A stretch of DNA of 8,950 nucleotides from Cellvibrionales bacterium UBA5860 (lineage in GTDB: Bacteria > Pseudomonadota > Gammaproteobacteria > Pseudomonadales > Porticoccaceae), in NCBI GenBank assembly GCA_002431545.1, contig DJFY01000126.1, positions 69,182-78,131 on the forward strand. The letters run 5' to 3'. This document shows positions 1-5,516 of the stretch, in pieces (positions within the stretch are counted from its first letter, which is position 1; each line of letters opens with the position of its first letter). The notes under the pieces are model-generated. The model did no database searches. It saw only the letters and a program-made list of their open reading frames with translations, and was not told where the DNA came from. Made by a program: the position numbers and the translations under genes.

Positions 1-737
1 GTTTTGAGGAGTTCGCTGTCGGCGGCAGGACCACTGAATTCCATAGGTGAATTCACATGGATGCGCCGGGCTCGTTCGCTTTCGACCTGCGACCAGGTGC
101 CGAAACGCTCCTTCAACTCAACCACTGCTACGCCGTGGGCGTGCTGGGAAAGCCTCACATCCTCGAGATTTTCTGGCTGGTCCTTATTCAATACGTGAGG
201 ATTCCTGCCGAACTCATGGTTGATGCACAGCATGCCATGATGGTTGCCGTAGCGATGATGGCGGTTGTTGCGGTGCCAATCATCAAAATCATCCCACTCG
301 TTCCAGCCGTGATTCCAGCCACAGCGCGGCGCATGCTCATTCTTAATGGGGAAATACCACATACCATCATGGCCGATACCGATCATTTCCGCCTGCTCGG
401 CGGCTGTGGGACGCGTCGATGGGTCACCCGTGTAGGAAGGACCGCCGGGCTCGAGGGGATCCCCCCAGGGAATTAAAACCTGGTACTCGTAGTCTTCCGA
501 AATCACGGGAACTGGGCCGTTCCCTGAAGCAACGGGCACCGGTTCAAAATCAATCAAGTCTTTGCCAAACCCCCGCCACTTAAAACCACCGGCAATTGCC
601 GGATTCGACGCGGCGAAAAAGGTCGCCGCAGATGCCAGACCACCGCGCATAATTGTGCGGCGGGACATGTTCACTTCAAGGACATCTTCAAAAGGGCGAT
701 TGCCTGATTTATTCGTGACTTCTTCGTCGTGCGCCAT
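1..737 (-). CDS. phoX: PhoX-family alkaline phosphatase, N-terminal part (truncated by window edge)
   Basis: The frame stays open from ATG at 737-735 to the left edge, giving 245 codons of a protein that in this family usually exceeds 500 residues. PhoX (DUF839) enzymes are periplasmic, Tat-exported phosphomonoesterases with Ca2+ and Fe cofactors that release phosphate from organic esters. Seen here: a Tat signal with SRR at residues 25-27, then a short hydrophobic Ala/Phe-rich run ending near AIA (residue 49). The family segments GIGHDGMWYFP (120-130), MLCINHEFG (169-177), QHAHGVAVVE (198-207) and SGPAADSELL (235-244) follow. The Shine-Dalgarno GGAGG lies 8 bases before the ATG, which supports this start. 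The 23 residues before the twin arginines are typical of PhoX. Residues about 135-168 form a His/Trp/Asp-rich stretch that looks like an insertion. The C-terminal catalytic and metal-binding segments lie outside the window, so activity cannot be judged. A candidate Pho box upstream suggests induction by phosphate starvation. Family assignment is firm. Confidence 0.93.
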   Translation of the reverse strand, partial: MAHDEEVTNKSGNRPFEDVLEVNMSRRTIMRGGLASAATFFAASNPAIAGGFKWRGFGKDLIDFEPVPVASGNGPVPVISEDYEYQVLIPWGDPLEPGGPSYTGDPSTRPTAAEQAEMIGIGHDGMWYFPIKNEHAPRCGWNHGWNEWDDFDDWHRNNRHHRYGNHHGMLCINHEFGRNPHVLNKDQPENLEDVRLSQHAHGVAVVELKERFGTWSQVESERARRIHVNSPMEFSGPAADSELLK

Positions 738-795
738 CTATCCTGCCTCCGTATTTCATTGGGTTGGGTCGATGGCGAAACGTTCGCAGGTAGTG

Positions 796-813
796 GTGAC
801 CGTTTCGTGACGA
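796..813 (-). promoter_or_regulatory. Candidate Pho box (PhoB-binding site) upstream of phoX
   Basis: On the minus strand two 7-base units, TCGTCAC and CGGTCAC, are separated by GAAA, so the GTCAC cores repeat every 11 bases. This is the spacing of the PhoB-binding Pho box (consensus CTGTCAT-N4-CTGTCAT). The site ends about 58 bases before the phoX start codon and points towards it. The fit is partial: the shared core is GTCA, while flanking positions diverge. The sequence about 10 bases downstream, where a -10 box should lie, matches TATAAT poorly. A 13-bp palindrome TTTCGT-N-ACGAAA (803-815) overlaps the upstream unit and could instead be the operator of another regulator. Confidence 0.42.
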
Positions 814-965
814 AAAAATTTACAATTTGTTGCGTTTGCATGACCGGCTTGACCAATTACCGATAGCACCTGGCTTAAAATAGTGCCGGGCGGCGGCCAG
901 GAATTTGCTGCCAGGAATGTGCGATAGACAGGATAGACGGCCATGAACGCCATGGCGGGTTAGCC

Positions 966-984
966 GCGCGGCACAGAACCGCGC
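966..984. repeat. Small GC-rich inverted repeat downstream of the MFS gene
   Basis: A perfect 6-bp stem (GCGCGG / CCGCGC) encloses a 7-base loop, about 85 bases past the stop codon of the MFS gene. It could be an RNA 3' end structure or a Rho-dependent or processed end. There is no U-tract on either strand, so it is not a classical intrinsic terminator. Its position between two genes of the same strand is the only support for a role. Confidence 0.25.
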
Positions 985-1069
985 AGGATGACCGGACCTT
1001 AATATTACACGGGCCTAGAACTGGATGACGCTGTTGAGAATTTTCGAGCGACATGCCCGCGCCAGTACG

Positions 1070-2269
1070 CTAGGGCTGTGTGCCCCGCACGGCCGAAGCG
1101 TGACTGCGCTGAGACCGCAACCAGTGCAACAGGACGCAGGCCCACAGACCCAGAATGGGGATGGTGAGCAGGAGCAGAACCTGCCACCCGTAACTCGCGA
1201 GTATCCAGCCGGCACCGAGCGCGGAGATCGCCTGTACAGCAAAGATAGAAAAGTCATTAAAAGCCTGAACTTTGAATTTTTCCGCTTCTCGATAGGCTCG
1301 GGGCAACAACGTAGTACCGCCGACAAACAGGAAATTCCAGCCAACGCCGAGCAACACCAGCGCAGACCAGTAGTTGTGAAATTCGTAGCGCGCGTAGACT
1401 ACCGCGACCATCGACAACAAAGCAGCTGCGCCCAGGCTGATCAGCCCCACCTCCCCCACGCGCCGCACGATCCAGGGCACAAAAAACGACGGCAGAAACA
1501 TAGCGACGATATGACTTTGTATCACCCACTTGGTGTCGAGCAAATCGTGCCCCTGCTCGAAATGCATATGCAGGGGCGTCGCGGTCATCACCAGACTCAT
1601 AACCGCGTAGCCTGCAGCGCCGGACAACAACGCGACCCACAACACCGGTTGTGCCAACAATATCGATGACGGCCGCCGGGTATCGTGCTCCACTGCTGCC
1701 GCGGCTTTCGGCTCGATAAACCAGAACATCAACAACGCTACCCCGCTCACCAAACCTGCCAGAACCATGAACGAACCCGCGTAAGGCACAGCCAACCAGT
1801 CCGCACCGCGGACCGCCAGCTCGGGCCCCAAAAAGGCAGCGACGATACCGCCTATCAGCACGCGCGATGCGGCTCGCGGCATGTCCTCGGGGGCAACACT
1901 CTCCATGGCAGCAAAGCGATACTGTTGACCGGCAGCCAGACCGATACCAAGGAGGACGACGGCAACTAGAAACACCGAGAAACTCTCTGTTTTTAAACCG
2001 TGAATCGCAACCAGGGCACCAACCGCTGCTATCAATGCACAAGCGATAAACACCGATTTTCTGCCCACTGCACGCATAGCGTATATCACCGGCAATGTCG
2101 CCACAGCAGATCCTACGATAAAGGCCGCGACCGGCAAGGTGGCATAATGCGGTTGCGGGGAGAGCTGCTTGCCGATAATGCTGCCGACAAAGACAACAAA
2201 AGAGGCGATCGACATAGTCAGCGCCTGGCACGCTGTCAACAAACGGACATTTCGCGGTAATTCACTCAC
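1070..2269 (-). CDS. MFS transporter (12 predicted helices), substrate unknown
   Basis: This 399-residue inner-membrane protein has about 12 hydrophobic segments and a short hydrophilic loop in the middle (about residues 187-203), the usual major facilitator layout. Family-like segments, numbered from the GTG start, are LPRNVRLL (4-11), RAVGRKS in the helix 2-3 loop (66-72, a weak motif A), QQYRFA (115-120), GGIVAAFLGPE (140-150), a TATPLHMH segment (229-236), WVIQSHIVAMFLPSFF (248-263) and a Gly-rich GVGWNFLFVGGTT (308-320). These resemble a proteobacterial MFS group whose substrate I cannot name. The GTG at 2269-2267 is preferred. GGGAG lies 10 bases upstream, and the protein then begins just before the conserved LPRN segment. 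A TTG at 2311 would add 14 Cys-rich residues and lacks comparable support. The gene lies 80 bases after the CNNM gene on the same strand, so co-transcription is likely. Its stop is TAG at 1072-1070. Confidence 0.86.
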   Translation of the reverse strand: MSELPRNVRLLTACQALTMSIASFVVFVGSIIGKQLSPQPHYATLPVAAFIVGSAVATLPVIYAMRAVGRKSVFIACALIAAVGALVAIHGLKTESFSVFLVAVVLLGIGLAAGQQYRFAAMESVAPEDMPRAASRVLIGGIVAAFLGPELAVRGADWLAVPYAGSFMVLAGLVSGVALLMFWFIEPKAAAAVEHDTRRPSSILLAQPVLWVALLSGAAGYAVMSLVMTATPLHMHFEQGHDLLDTKWVIQSHIVAMFLPSFFVPWIVRRVGEVGLISLGAAALLSMVAVVYARYEFHNYWSALVLLGVGWNFLFVGGTTLLPRAYREAEKFKVQAFNDFSIFAVQAISALGAGWILASYGWQVLLLLTIPILGLWACVLLHWLRSQRSHASAVRGTQP

Positions 2270-2331
2270 TGTTGGTTTACTCCCACCACAGCATGTTGCC
2301 GATTTTGCCAAGGCCTGGCTTTGGTCATCAT
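2266..2331 (-). CDS. Possible 21-codon ORF coupled to the MFS gene
   Basis: The frame begins at ATG ATG (2331-2326), encodes 21 residues starting MMTKARPWQNR, and ends with TGA at 2268-2266. That stop overlaps the preferred GTG start of the MFS gene (GTGA overlap), the geometry expected for translational coupling. It starts 18 bases after the stop of the upstream CNNM gene. No clear Shine-Dalgarno precedes it, so translation would depend on reinitiation after the upstream gene. The product is basic and hydrophilic, with no recognisable family. It may be chance; it is kept because of the exact overlap. Confidence 0.2.
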   Translation of the reverse strand: MMTKARPWQNRQHAVVGVNQQ

Positions 2332-2349
2332 ATTAACGGGTTCGAGGCG

Positions 2350-3429
2350 TCACTGGCGTCTAGACACTTTACCGGCATGCCCATTGTTTTCAGCCGGTAC
2401 TTCTCCAGCCGGCAGGGCAATACCGTGTAACAAACGCCCGAGAATATCCGCACCCGTTATTATTCTTTTCTGCCGCCCCCACACCAGAATCAAATCCTGG
2501 TCGATAATATCATCGCCGACCCGGGATGAATTCACTTTTAGTCGGCTGACGACCTTGCCCAGAAGGGTTTTTTCATCGTGTATCAACACGGGCTCGTGGA
2601 CATAGTCGAGCGGATCCACCCAGGCTCCCGCGGTAAAAAGCCTGCGCAAAAAAGCGTTGGTATTCATCACGAGCCGCGGCTCCTGCATTTCGTCCGTGAT
2701 GATTGCCCACTTCTTACCGGAGGCACTGACTTGTTTGACAAAGGGGTCATCCGCGGCGGCCTTAAACGCGGGGAACTGGACTTTCCCGTCGAGGAAGGGA
2801 AACTGCAATACACTCTCCGGATGTACCGGCTCGCCTTCCTGAAGCAGCTGTAAGTCATCGAAAGCCAGGAAATTAAGCGCGCCCAGACCCTCGATTCTGC
2901 CAATGTCGCTTTCTTCCGCTTCGATGTGTTTTTTTATCACCTCACGTAGATTGTGCTCGCGAAAATACTGAATGCCCTCCTTGCCCAGCCACCAGTCCAG
3001 TACCAGCGCCGAGGGTTTGGCAAAGGGAAACAATATGAACTGATAGATGCGCAACACGGGAGACAACAAGGCACCCATCTTCAGGGCATGACGGGAAAAA
3101 TAAGCTTGCGGTGTGATTTCTCCGAAAAAAGTAATGGCGAAGGTTGAGAACAGGAAAGCACTGACGCCGGCCATAACCGAATCCGAGAGCAACGTTAATA
3201 GAACATTGATGGCGACATTACCCCACAGGATGGTCGTCAACAGAAAATTAGCATCCTGGCGCATGGCGAGGATTTTTTTTGCCGCCGAACTACCCGTAGC
3301 CACTTCGGCCTCCAAACGCAACCGGCTTATGCCAAACATGGCCAAATTAAGCCCGGAAAACATGGCAGACTGACTCAGGCAGAAAAATATTCCTACCCAC
3401 ACCAACGCTTCGATCGACATGAATTCCAT
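2350..3429 (-). CDS. CNNM/DUF21-domain membrane protein with weak CBS-like C-terminal region (ion transport)
   Basis: This 359-residue protein has an N-terminal CNNM (DUF21) transmembrane domain. Helix 1 ends in SAMFSGLNLA (21-30), followed by an amphipathic RLRLEAEVATG segment (37-46). Helix 2 contains TTILWGNVAINVLLTLL (65-81), helix 3 runs to the family signature GEITPQAYFSRHAL (103-116), and a fourth helix spans about 120-147. CNNM proteins move Mg2+ or Na+, or regulate that movement, at the cytoplasmic membrane. The remaining 200 residues are soluble and match a CBS pair only loosely (about 205-335, the second half ending in DLILVWGR and ITGADILGRLL). No CorC_HlyC domain follows. The first ATG has AGGAG only 3-4 bases upstream. 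The second ATG (3420-3418, giving MSIEAL) has it 12 bases away, so the exact start is open by 3 residues. The gene is divergent from the Na/Pi operon and upstream of the MFS gene. The family is clear; the substrate is inferred. Confidence 0.9.
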   Translation of the reverse strand: MEFMSIEALVWVGIFFCLSQSAMFSGLNLAMFGISRLRLEAEVATGSSAAKKILAMRQDANFLLTTILWGNVAINVLLTLLSDSVMAGVSAFLFSTFAITFFGEITPQAYFSRHALKMGALLSPVLRIYQFILFPFAKPSALVLDWWLGKEGIQYFREHNLREVIKKHIEAEESDIGRIEGLGALNFLAFDDLQLLQEGEPVHPESVLQFPFLDGKVQFPAFKAAADDPFVKQVSASGKKWAIITDEMQEPRLVMNTNAFLRRLFTAGAWVDPLDYVHEPVLIHDEKTLLGKVVSRLKVNSSRVGDDIIDQDLILVWGRQKRIITGADILGRLLHGIALPAGEVPAENNGHAGKVSRRQ

Positions 3430-3460
3430 CAGCTCCTAGACAAACATCGAAATTAGAAAC

Positions 3461-3479
3461 GGCGACACGCCTTGTCGCC
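3461..3479 (-). promoter_or_regulatory. Leader hairpin upstream of the CNNM gene
   Basis: The minus strand reads GGCGACA, a 5-base loop AGGCG, then TGTCGCC: a perfect 7-bp stem. An outer AAC/GTT pairing with a 3-base bulge on the 5' side can extend it. It lies about 32 bases before the start codon and downstream of the TATAAAAT element, so it would form in the leader RNA if that promoter is used. The bases after it (GTTTCTAATTT) are T-rich but not a run, so attenuation is only a possibility. As DNA it is also a dyad that a regulator could bind. It matches no riboswitch I know. Confidence 0.4.
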
Positions 3480-3497
3480 ACCGTTAAAGCGCGGTGG

Positions 3498-3505
3498 ATT
3501 TTATA
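3498..3505 (-). promoter_or_regulatory. Possible -10 element for the CNNM gene
   Basis: The minus strand reads TATAAAAT about 70 bases before the CNNM start, a good match to a sigma-70 -10 box (TATAAA). The base stretch 17 positions upstream is GCGAGC, which does not resemble TTGACA. The promoter would have to be activator-dependent or otherwise weak. The ATCT tandem run occupies the spacer. Confidence 0.27.
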
Positions 3506-3655
3506 GCATCTATCTATCTATCGCTCGCGTGGGGGATCTGCATCCGTGGCCCGTTAGTTGTGCATCGTCAAGCAAACAGCCACTAGTCTGGTGTAACTTT
3601 TAAGCCTGCATTAACCAATTCGCTTATCACCCGCTTGACCCGACCATACATCGTA

Positions 3656-3673
3656 GGCGGCATCGATGCCGCC
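3656..3673. promoter_or_regulatory. Perfect 18-bp palindrome, possible operator for the Na/Pi operon
   Basis: The sequence GGCGGCATCGATGCCGCC is its own reverse complement over 18 bases (9+9, no spacer). It is 151 bases upstream of the start codon of the Na/Pi transporter gene. With no spacer it is a poor RNA hairpin and has no T-run, so a protein-binding operator is the more natural reading. No known regulator consensus is recognised in it. Confidence 0.35.
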
Positions 3674-3755
3674 CCCGGGGAATACGGATTGCCAGGAAGC
3701 GGAGCTGCGGTTATTTCGGGTTTACAGCGGAGAGGTGCAAGATGTTGAATACGCG

Positions 3756-3773
3756 AGGGCGATAAAACGCCCT
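3756..3773 (+). promoter_or_regulatory. Small leader hairpin before the Na/Pi transporter gene
   Basis: AGGGCG and CGCCCT form a perfect 6-bp stem around the 6-base loop ATAAAA, ending 51 bases before the start codon. The bases that follow are A/T-rich (GAATTTAAAA) but not a T-run. A role in leader RNA stability or translation is possible; terminator function is unlikely. Confidence 0.25.
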
Positions 3774-3824
3774 GAATTTAAAACCTCAACCTTGAGAACC
3801 AACTGTAGTAAGGAGTGGTTAGGT

Positions 3825-5462
3825 ATGCTCTCGTGGAGCACAGTAGCAGGGTTTAGCGGCGGTCTAGGTCTGTTTCTCCTGGGCATGTGGCTGTTGACCG
3901 AAGGCTTGAAACTTGCCGGCGGCTCTGCCCTCAGCCAAATACTGGCCCGGTGGACGACAACCCGGCTGCGTTCGTTTTTCTCGGGCTTTTCTTTGACTGC
4001 AGTGGTCCAGTCTTCGAGCGCAGTAACCGTAGCGGTGATCGGCTTTATCAATGCCGGCCTTCTCGATATGTCGCGCTCACTTTGGGTGGTGTTCGGCAGT
4101 AATGTCGGCACCACAATGACGGCATGGATCGTGGCCATCATCGGGTTCAAATTTAAGGTCGATGCCTTCGCTCTGCCTGCGATAGGCGTCGGCGCGCTGT
4201 TGCATTTGTTCAGCGCGGGCGTCCGTTTTCGATCCGCCGGCGGCGCGCTCGCGGGATTTGGTTTGTTACTGCTGGGCTTGCAGATTTTACAGGGGGCTTT
4301 TTCCTCACTCGAACACACCGTGGATTTGTCCGCCTTCTCCGGCAGAGATGCCGCCAGCATTGTGCTCATGCTGGTATTGGGATTGTTGTTGACCGCGGTT
4401 ATGCAATCGTCGAGCGCCGCAATGGCTATTGTACTAACTGCGGTATCGACAGAAACCGTAACGCTGGCCGCAGGCGCGGCAGCAGTTATCGGCGCCAATA
4501 TCGGCACCACGGTAACTGCATTGCTCGCAGTTTTGAAAGCGACCGCCAATGCCCGTCGAGTGGCAGTCGCACATATGCTGTTCAACATCATAACCGCCAC
4601 GGTCGCACTGATTGTGCTGGCGCCATTTATCGGCGCCGTTGCATGGTTGCAACAGGCCATGAAAATGGACCCCAACCCGGCCGTATCGCTGGCGCTGTTT
4701 CACACCGCATTCAACCTGCTCGGCGTCGCTTTGATGGTGCCTCTGGAGCCCGCTATGACCGTCCGGCTCAAGCGCCTGTTTACGCAAAGCGAAACGCAAA
4801 CTGCCAGGCTGCGATATCTCGACAACAATATTCTTGGGGTGCCCGATCTGGCGCTAAATGCAACCCTTCTCGAACAGCAACGAGTACTTGAAGAAATTGC
4901 CGGCCTGATAGAACAACTATTGCGGAGTTCTACACCGCCGTCGGAAACGCGGACTGAAGACCTGCGTACCGCGCTCTCAGAAATCAACGCCGCTATCGTT
5001 CAGTGCTCCCAGCAGCCTCTGCCCGGAGAAATCGCCGACGCCTTCCGGGATGCGATCGAGACCAACCTCCACATCAGCAATTGTCTGGACAACCTCCACA
5101 CCGGCGGCAAACTGATCGGGCTCTCGCGAGATTTATCCCCCGAGCAACAACACGGCTTGAACGCCTTTATTCAGCAGGCTTTGAATCTGGTAACCCAGCA
5201 TAGAACTGCCATGGCTTCCCGCAACGACGCACCACCGGACTCCGGACCACGTGCAGACTTCGAACGCGGCTACCGAGAAACCCGCCTGTTTGCCGTCACC
5301 GAAGGACAGCAACAGCACATCAAACCGCACACGATGGAGATTTTGTTAAGGGAACTCGGCGCTTTCCGCAGAATGGTTCGACAATATGTCAAAGCCTGCC
5401 AGACCGTGGCCGCTGCCCAGGCGACTGCGCCAACAGGCAAGACGCCCGCCGTCACCCAATAA
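3825..5462 (+). CDS. Na/Pi-cotransporter family protein with C-terminal PhoU-like domain (YjbB type)
   Basis: This 545-residue inner-membrane protein has two inverted-topology Na_Pi_cotrans repeats. The first starts with GLGLFLLGMWLLTEGLKLAGG and holds QSSSA at 62-66 and GSNVGTT at 91-97. The second holds QSSSA at 194-198 and GANIGTT at 223-229. The twin QSSS motifs are the substrate and Na+ site of the SLC34/NptA family. FHTAFNLLG (292-300) closes the membrane part. Residues about 316-545 are helical and hydrophilic, like the PhoU-type domain of E. coli YjbB, which is of nearly the same length and is implicated in phosphate export. Direction of transport cannot be read from sequence. ATG at 3825 is chosen because AAGGAG lies 9 bases upstream and helix 1 begins directly after it. 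An in-frame ATG at 3666 would add 53 residues unlike the family. It is first in the plus-strand operon, 54 bases before the exchanger gene. Confidence 0.92.
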   Translation: MLSWSTVAGFSGGLGLFLLGMWLLTEGLKLAGGSALSQILARWTTTRLRSFFSGFSLTAVVQSSSAVTVAVIGFINAGLLDMSRSLWVVFGSNVGTTMTAWIVAIIGFKFKVDAFALPAIGVGALLHLFSAGVRFRSAGGALAGFGLLLLGLQILQGAFSSLEHTVDLSAFSGRDAASIVLMLVLGLLLTAVMQSSSAAMAIVLTAVSTETVTLAAGAAAVIGANIGTTVTALLAVLKATANARRVAVAHMLFNIITATVALIVLAPFIGAVAWLQQAMKMDPNPAVSLALFHTAFNLLGVALMVPLEPAMTVRLKRLFTQSETQTARLRYLDNNILGVPDLALNATLLEQQRVLEEIAGLIEQLLRSSTPPSETRTEDLRTALSEINAAIVQCSQQPLPGEIADAFRDAIETNLHISNCLDNLHTGGKLIGLSRDLSPEQQHGLNAFIQQALNLVTQHRTAMASRNDAPPDSGPRADFERGYRETRLFAVTEGQQQHIKPHTMEILLRELGAFRRMVRQYVKACQTVAAAQATAPTGKTPAVTQ

Positions 5463-5516
5463 CTTATCGGGATCAGTATATGGGGGCAGCCCTGCCTACA
5501 ATGTTAAACACTGAAG

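Larger units (their letters stand above)
738..1069. other. Non-coding gap between the MFS gene and phoX
   Basis: No convincing coding frame crosses these 332 bases. The short frames present lack a ribosome binding site, have no family-like composition, and would run over the candidate Pho box. The part next to phoX is its leader and promoter region, with an AT-rich run (about 813-829) just upstream of the Pho box. The rest is the downstream region of the MFS gene. A hairpin at 966-984 is present, but neither strand shows a following T-run, so no intrinsic terminator is assigned. Confidence 0.6.
3430..3824. other. Divergent intergenic region between the CNNM gene and the Na/Pi operon
   Basis: These 395 bases carry the leaders of two divergent transcription units. 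Towards the CNNM gene lie a TATAAAAT element and a hairpin. Towards the Na/Pi gene lie a perfect palindrome (3656-3673) and a small hairpin (3756-3773). A short ATCT tandem run of 3.75 copies sits at 3508-3522. The Na/Pi reading frame stays open upstream to 3666. That 53-codon stretch is hydrophilic, unlike the start of this family, and lies before a strong ribosome binding site, so it is treated as leader. No good -35/-10 pair was found for the plus-strand operon. Confidence 0.6.

Noticed and set aside
756..953. 65-residue minus-strand frame upstream of phoX
   Set aside because: It has no ribosome binding site and no recognisable composition, and it would run through the candidate Pho box. 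It is better read as promoter and leader DNA.
1025..1669. 214-residue plus-strand frame
   Set aside because: It lies antisense to the MFS gene, with a Gln/His/Arg-rich composition typical of a shadow frame over a hydrophobic protein.
3508..3522. ATCT tandem run as a phase-variable repeat
   Set aside because: With only 3.75 copies, outside any coding region, it is too short to suggest slippage-based switching.
3547..3563. Possible sigma-54 promoter (TGGCCCG ... TTGTGC)
   Set aside because: The GG and GC dinucleotides are 14 bases apart instead of the required 12, so sigma-54 recognition is not expected.
3572..3645. Possible Pho box upstream of the Na/Pi gene
   Set aside because: Single TCA-type cores occur near 3570 and 3627, but no pair with 11-base spacing matches both halves of the consensus.
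3722..4675. 317-residue minus-strand frame
   Set aside because: It lies antisense to the Na/Pi transporter. The Thr/Ala/Pro-rich low-complexity sequence mirrors the membrane helices of the plus-strand gene, and no family motif is present.
5481..5499. Possible terminator between the Na/Pi and exchanger genes
   Set aside because: The GGCAG/CTGCC inverted repeat leaves only a 2-base loop and no T-run follows, so read-through into the exchanger gene is expected.
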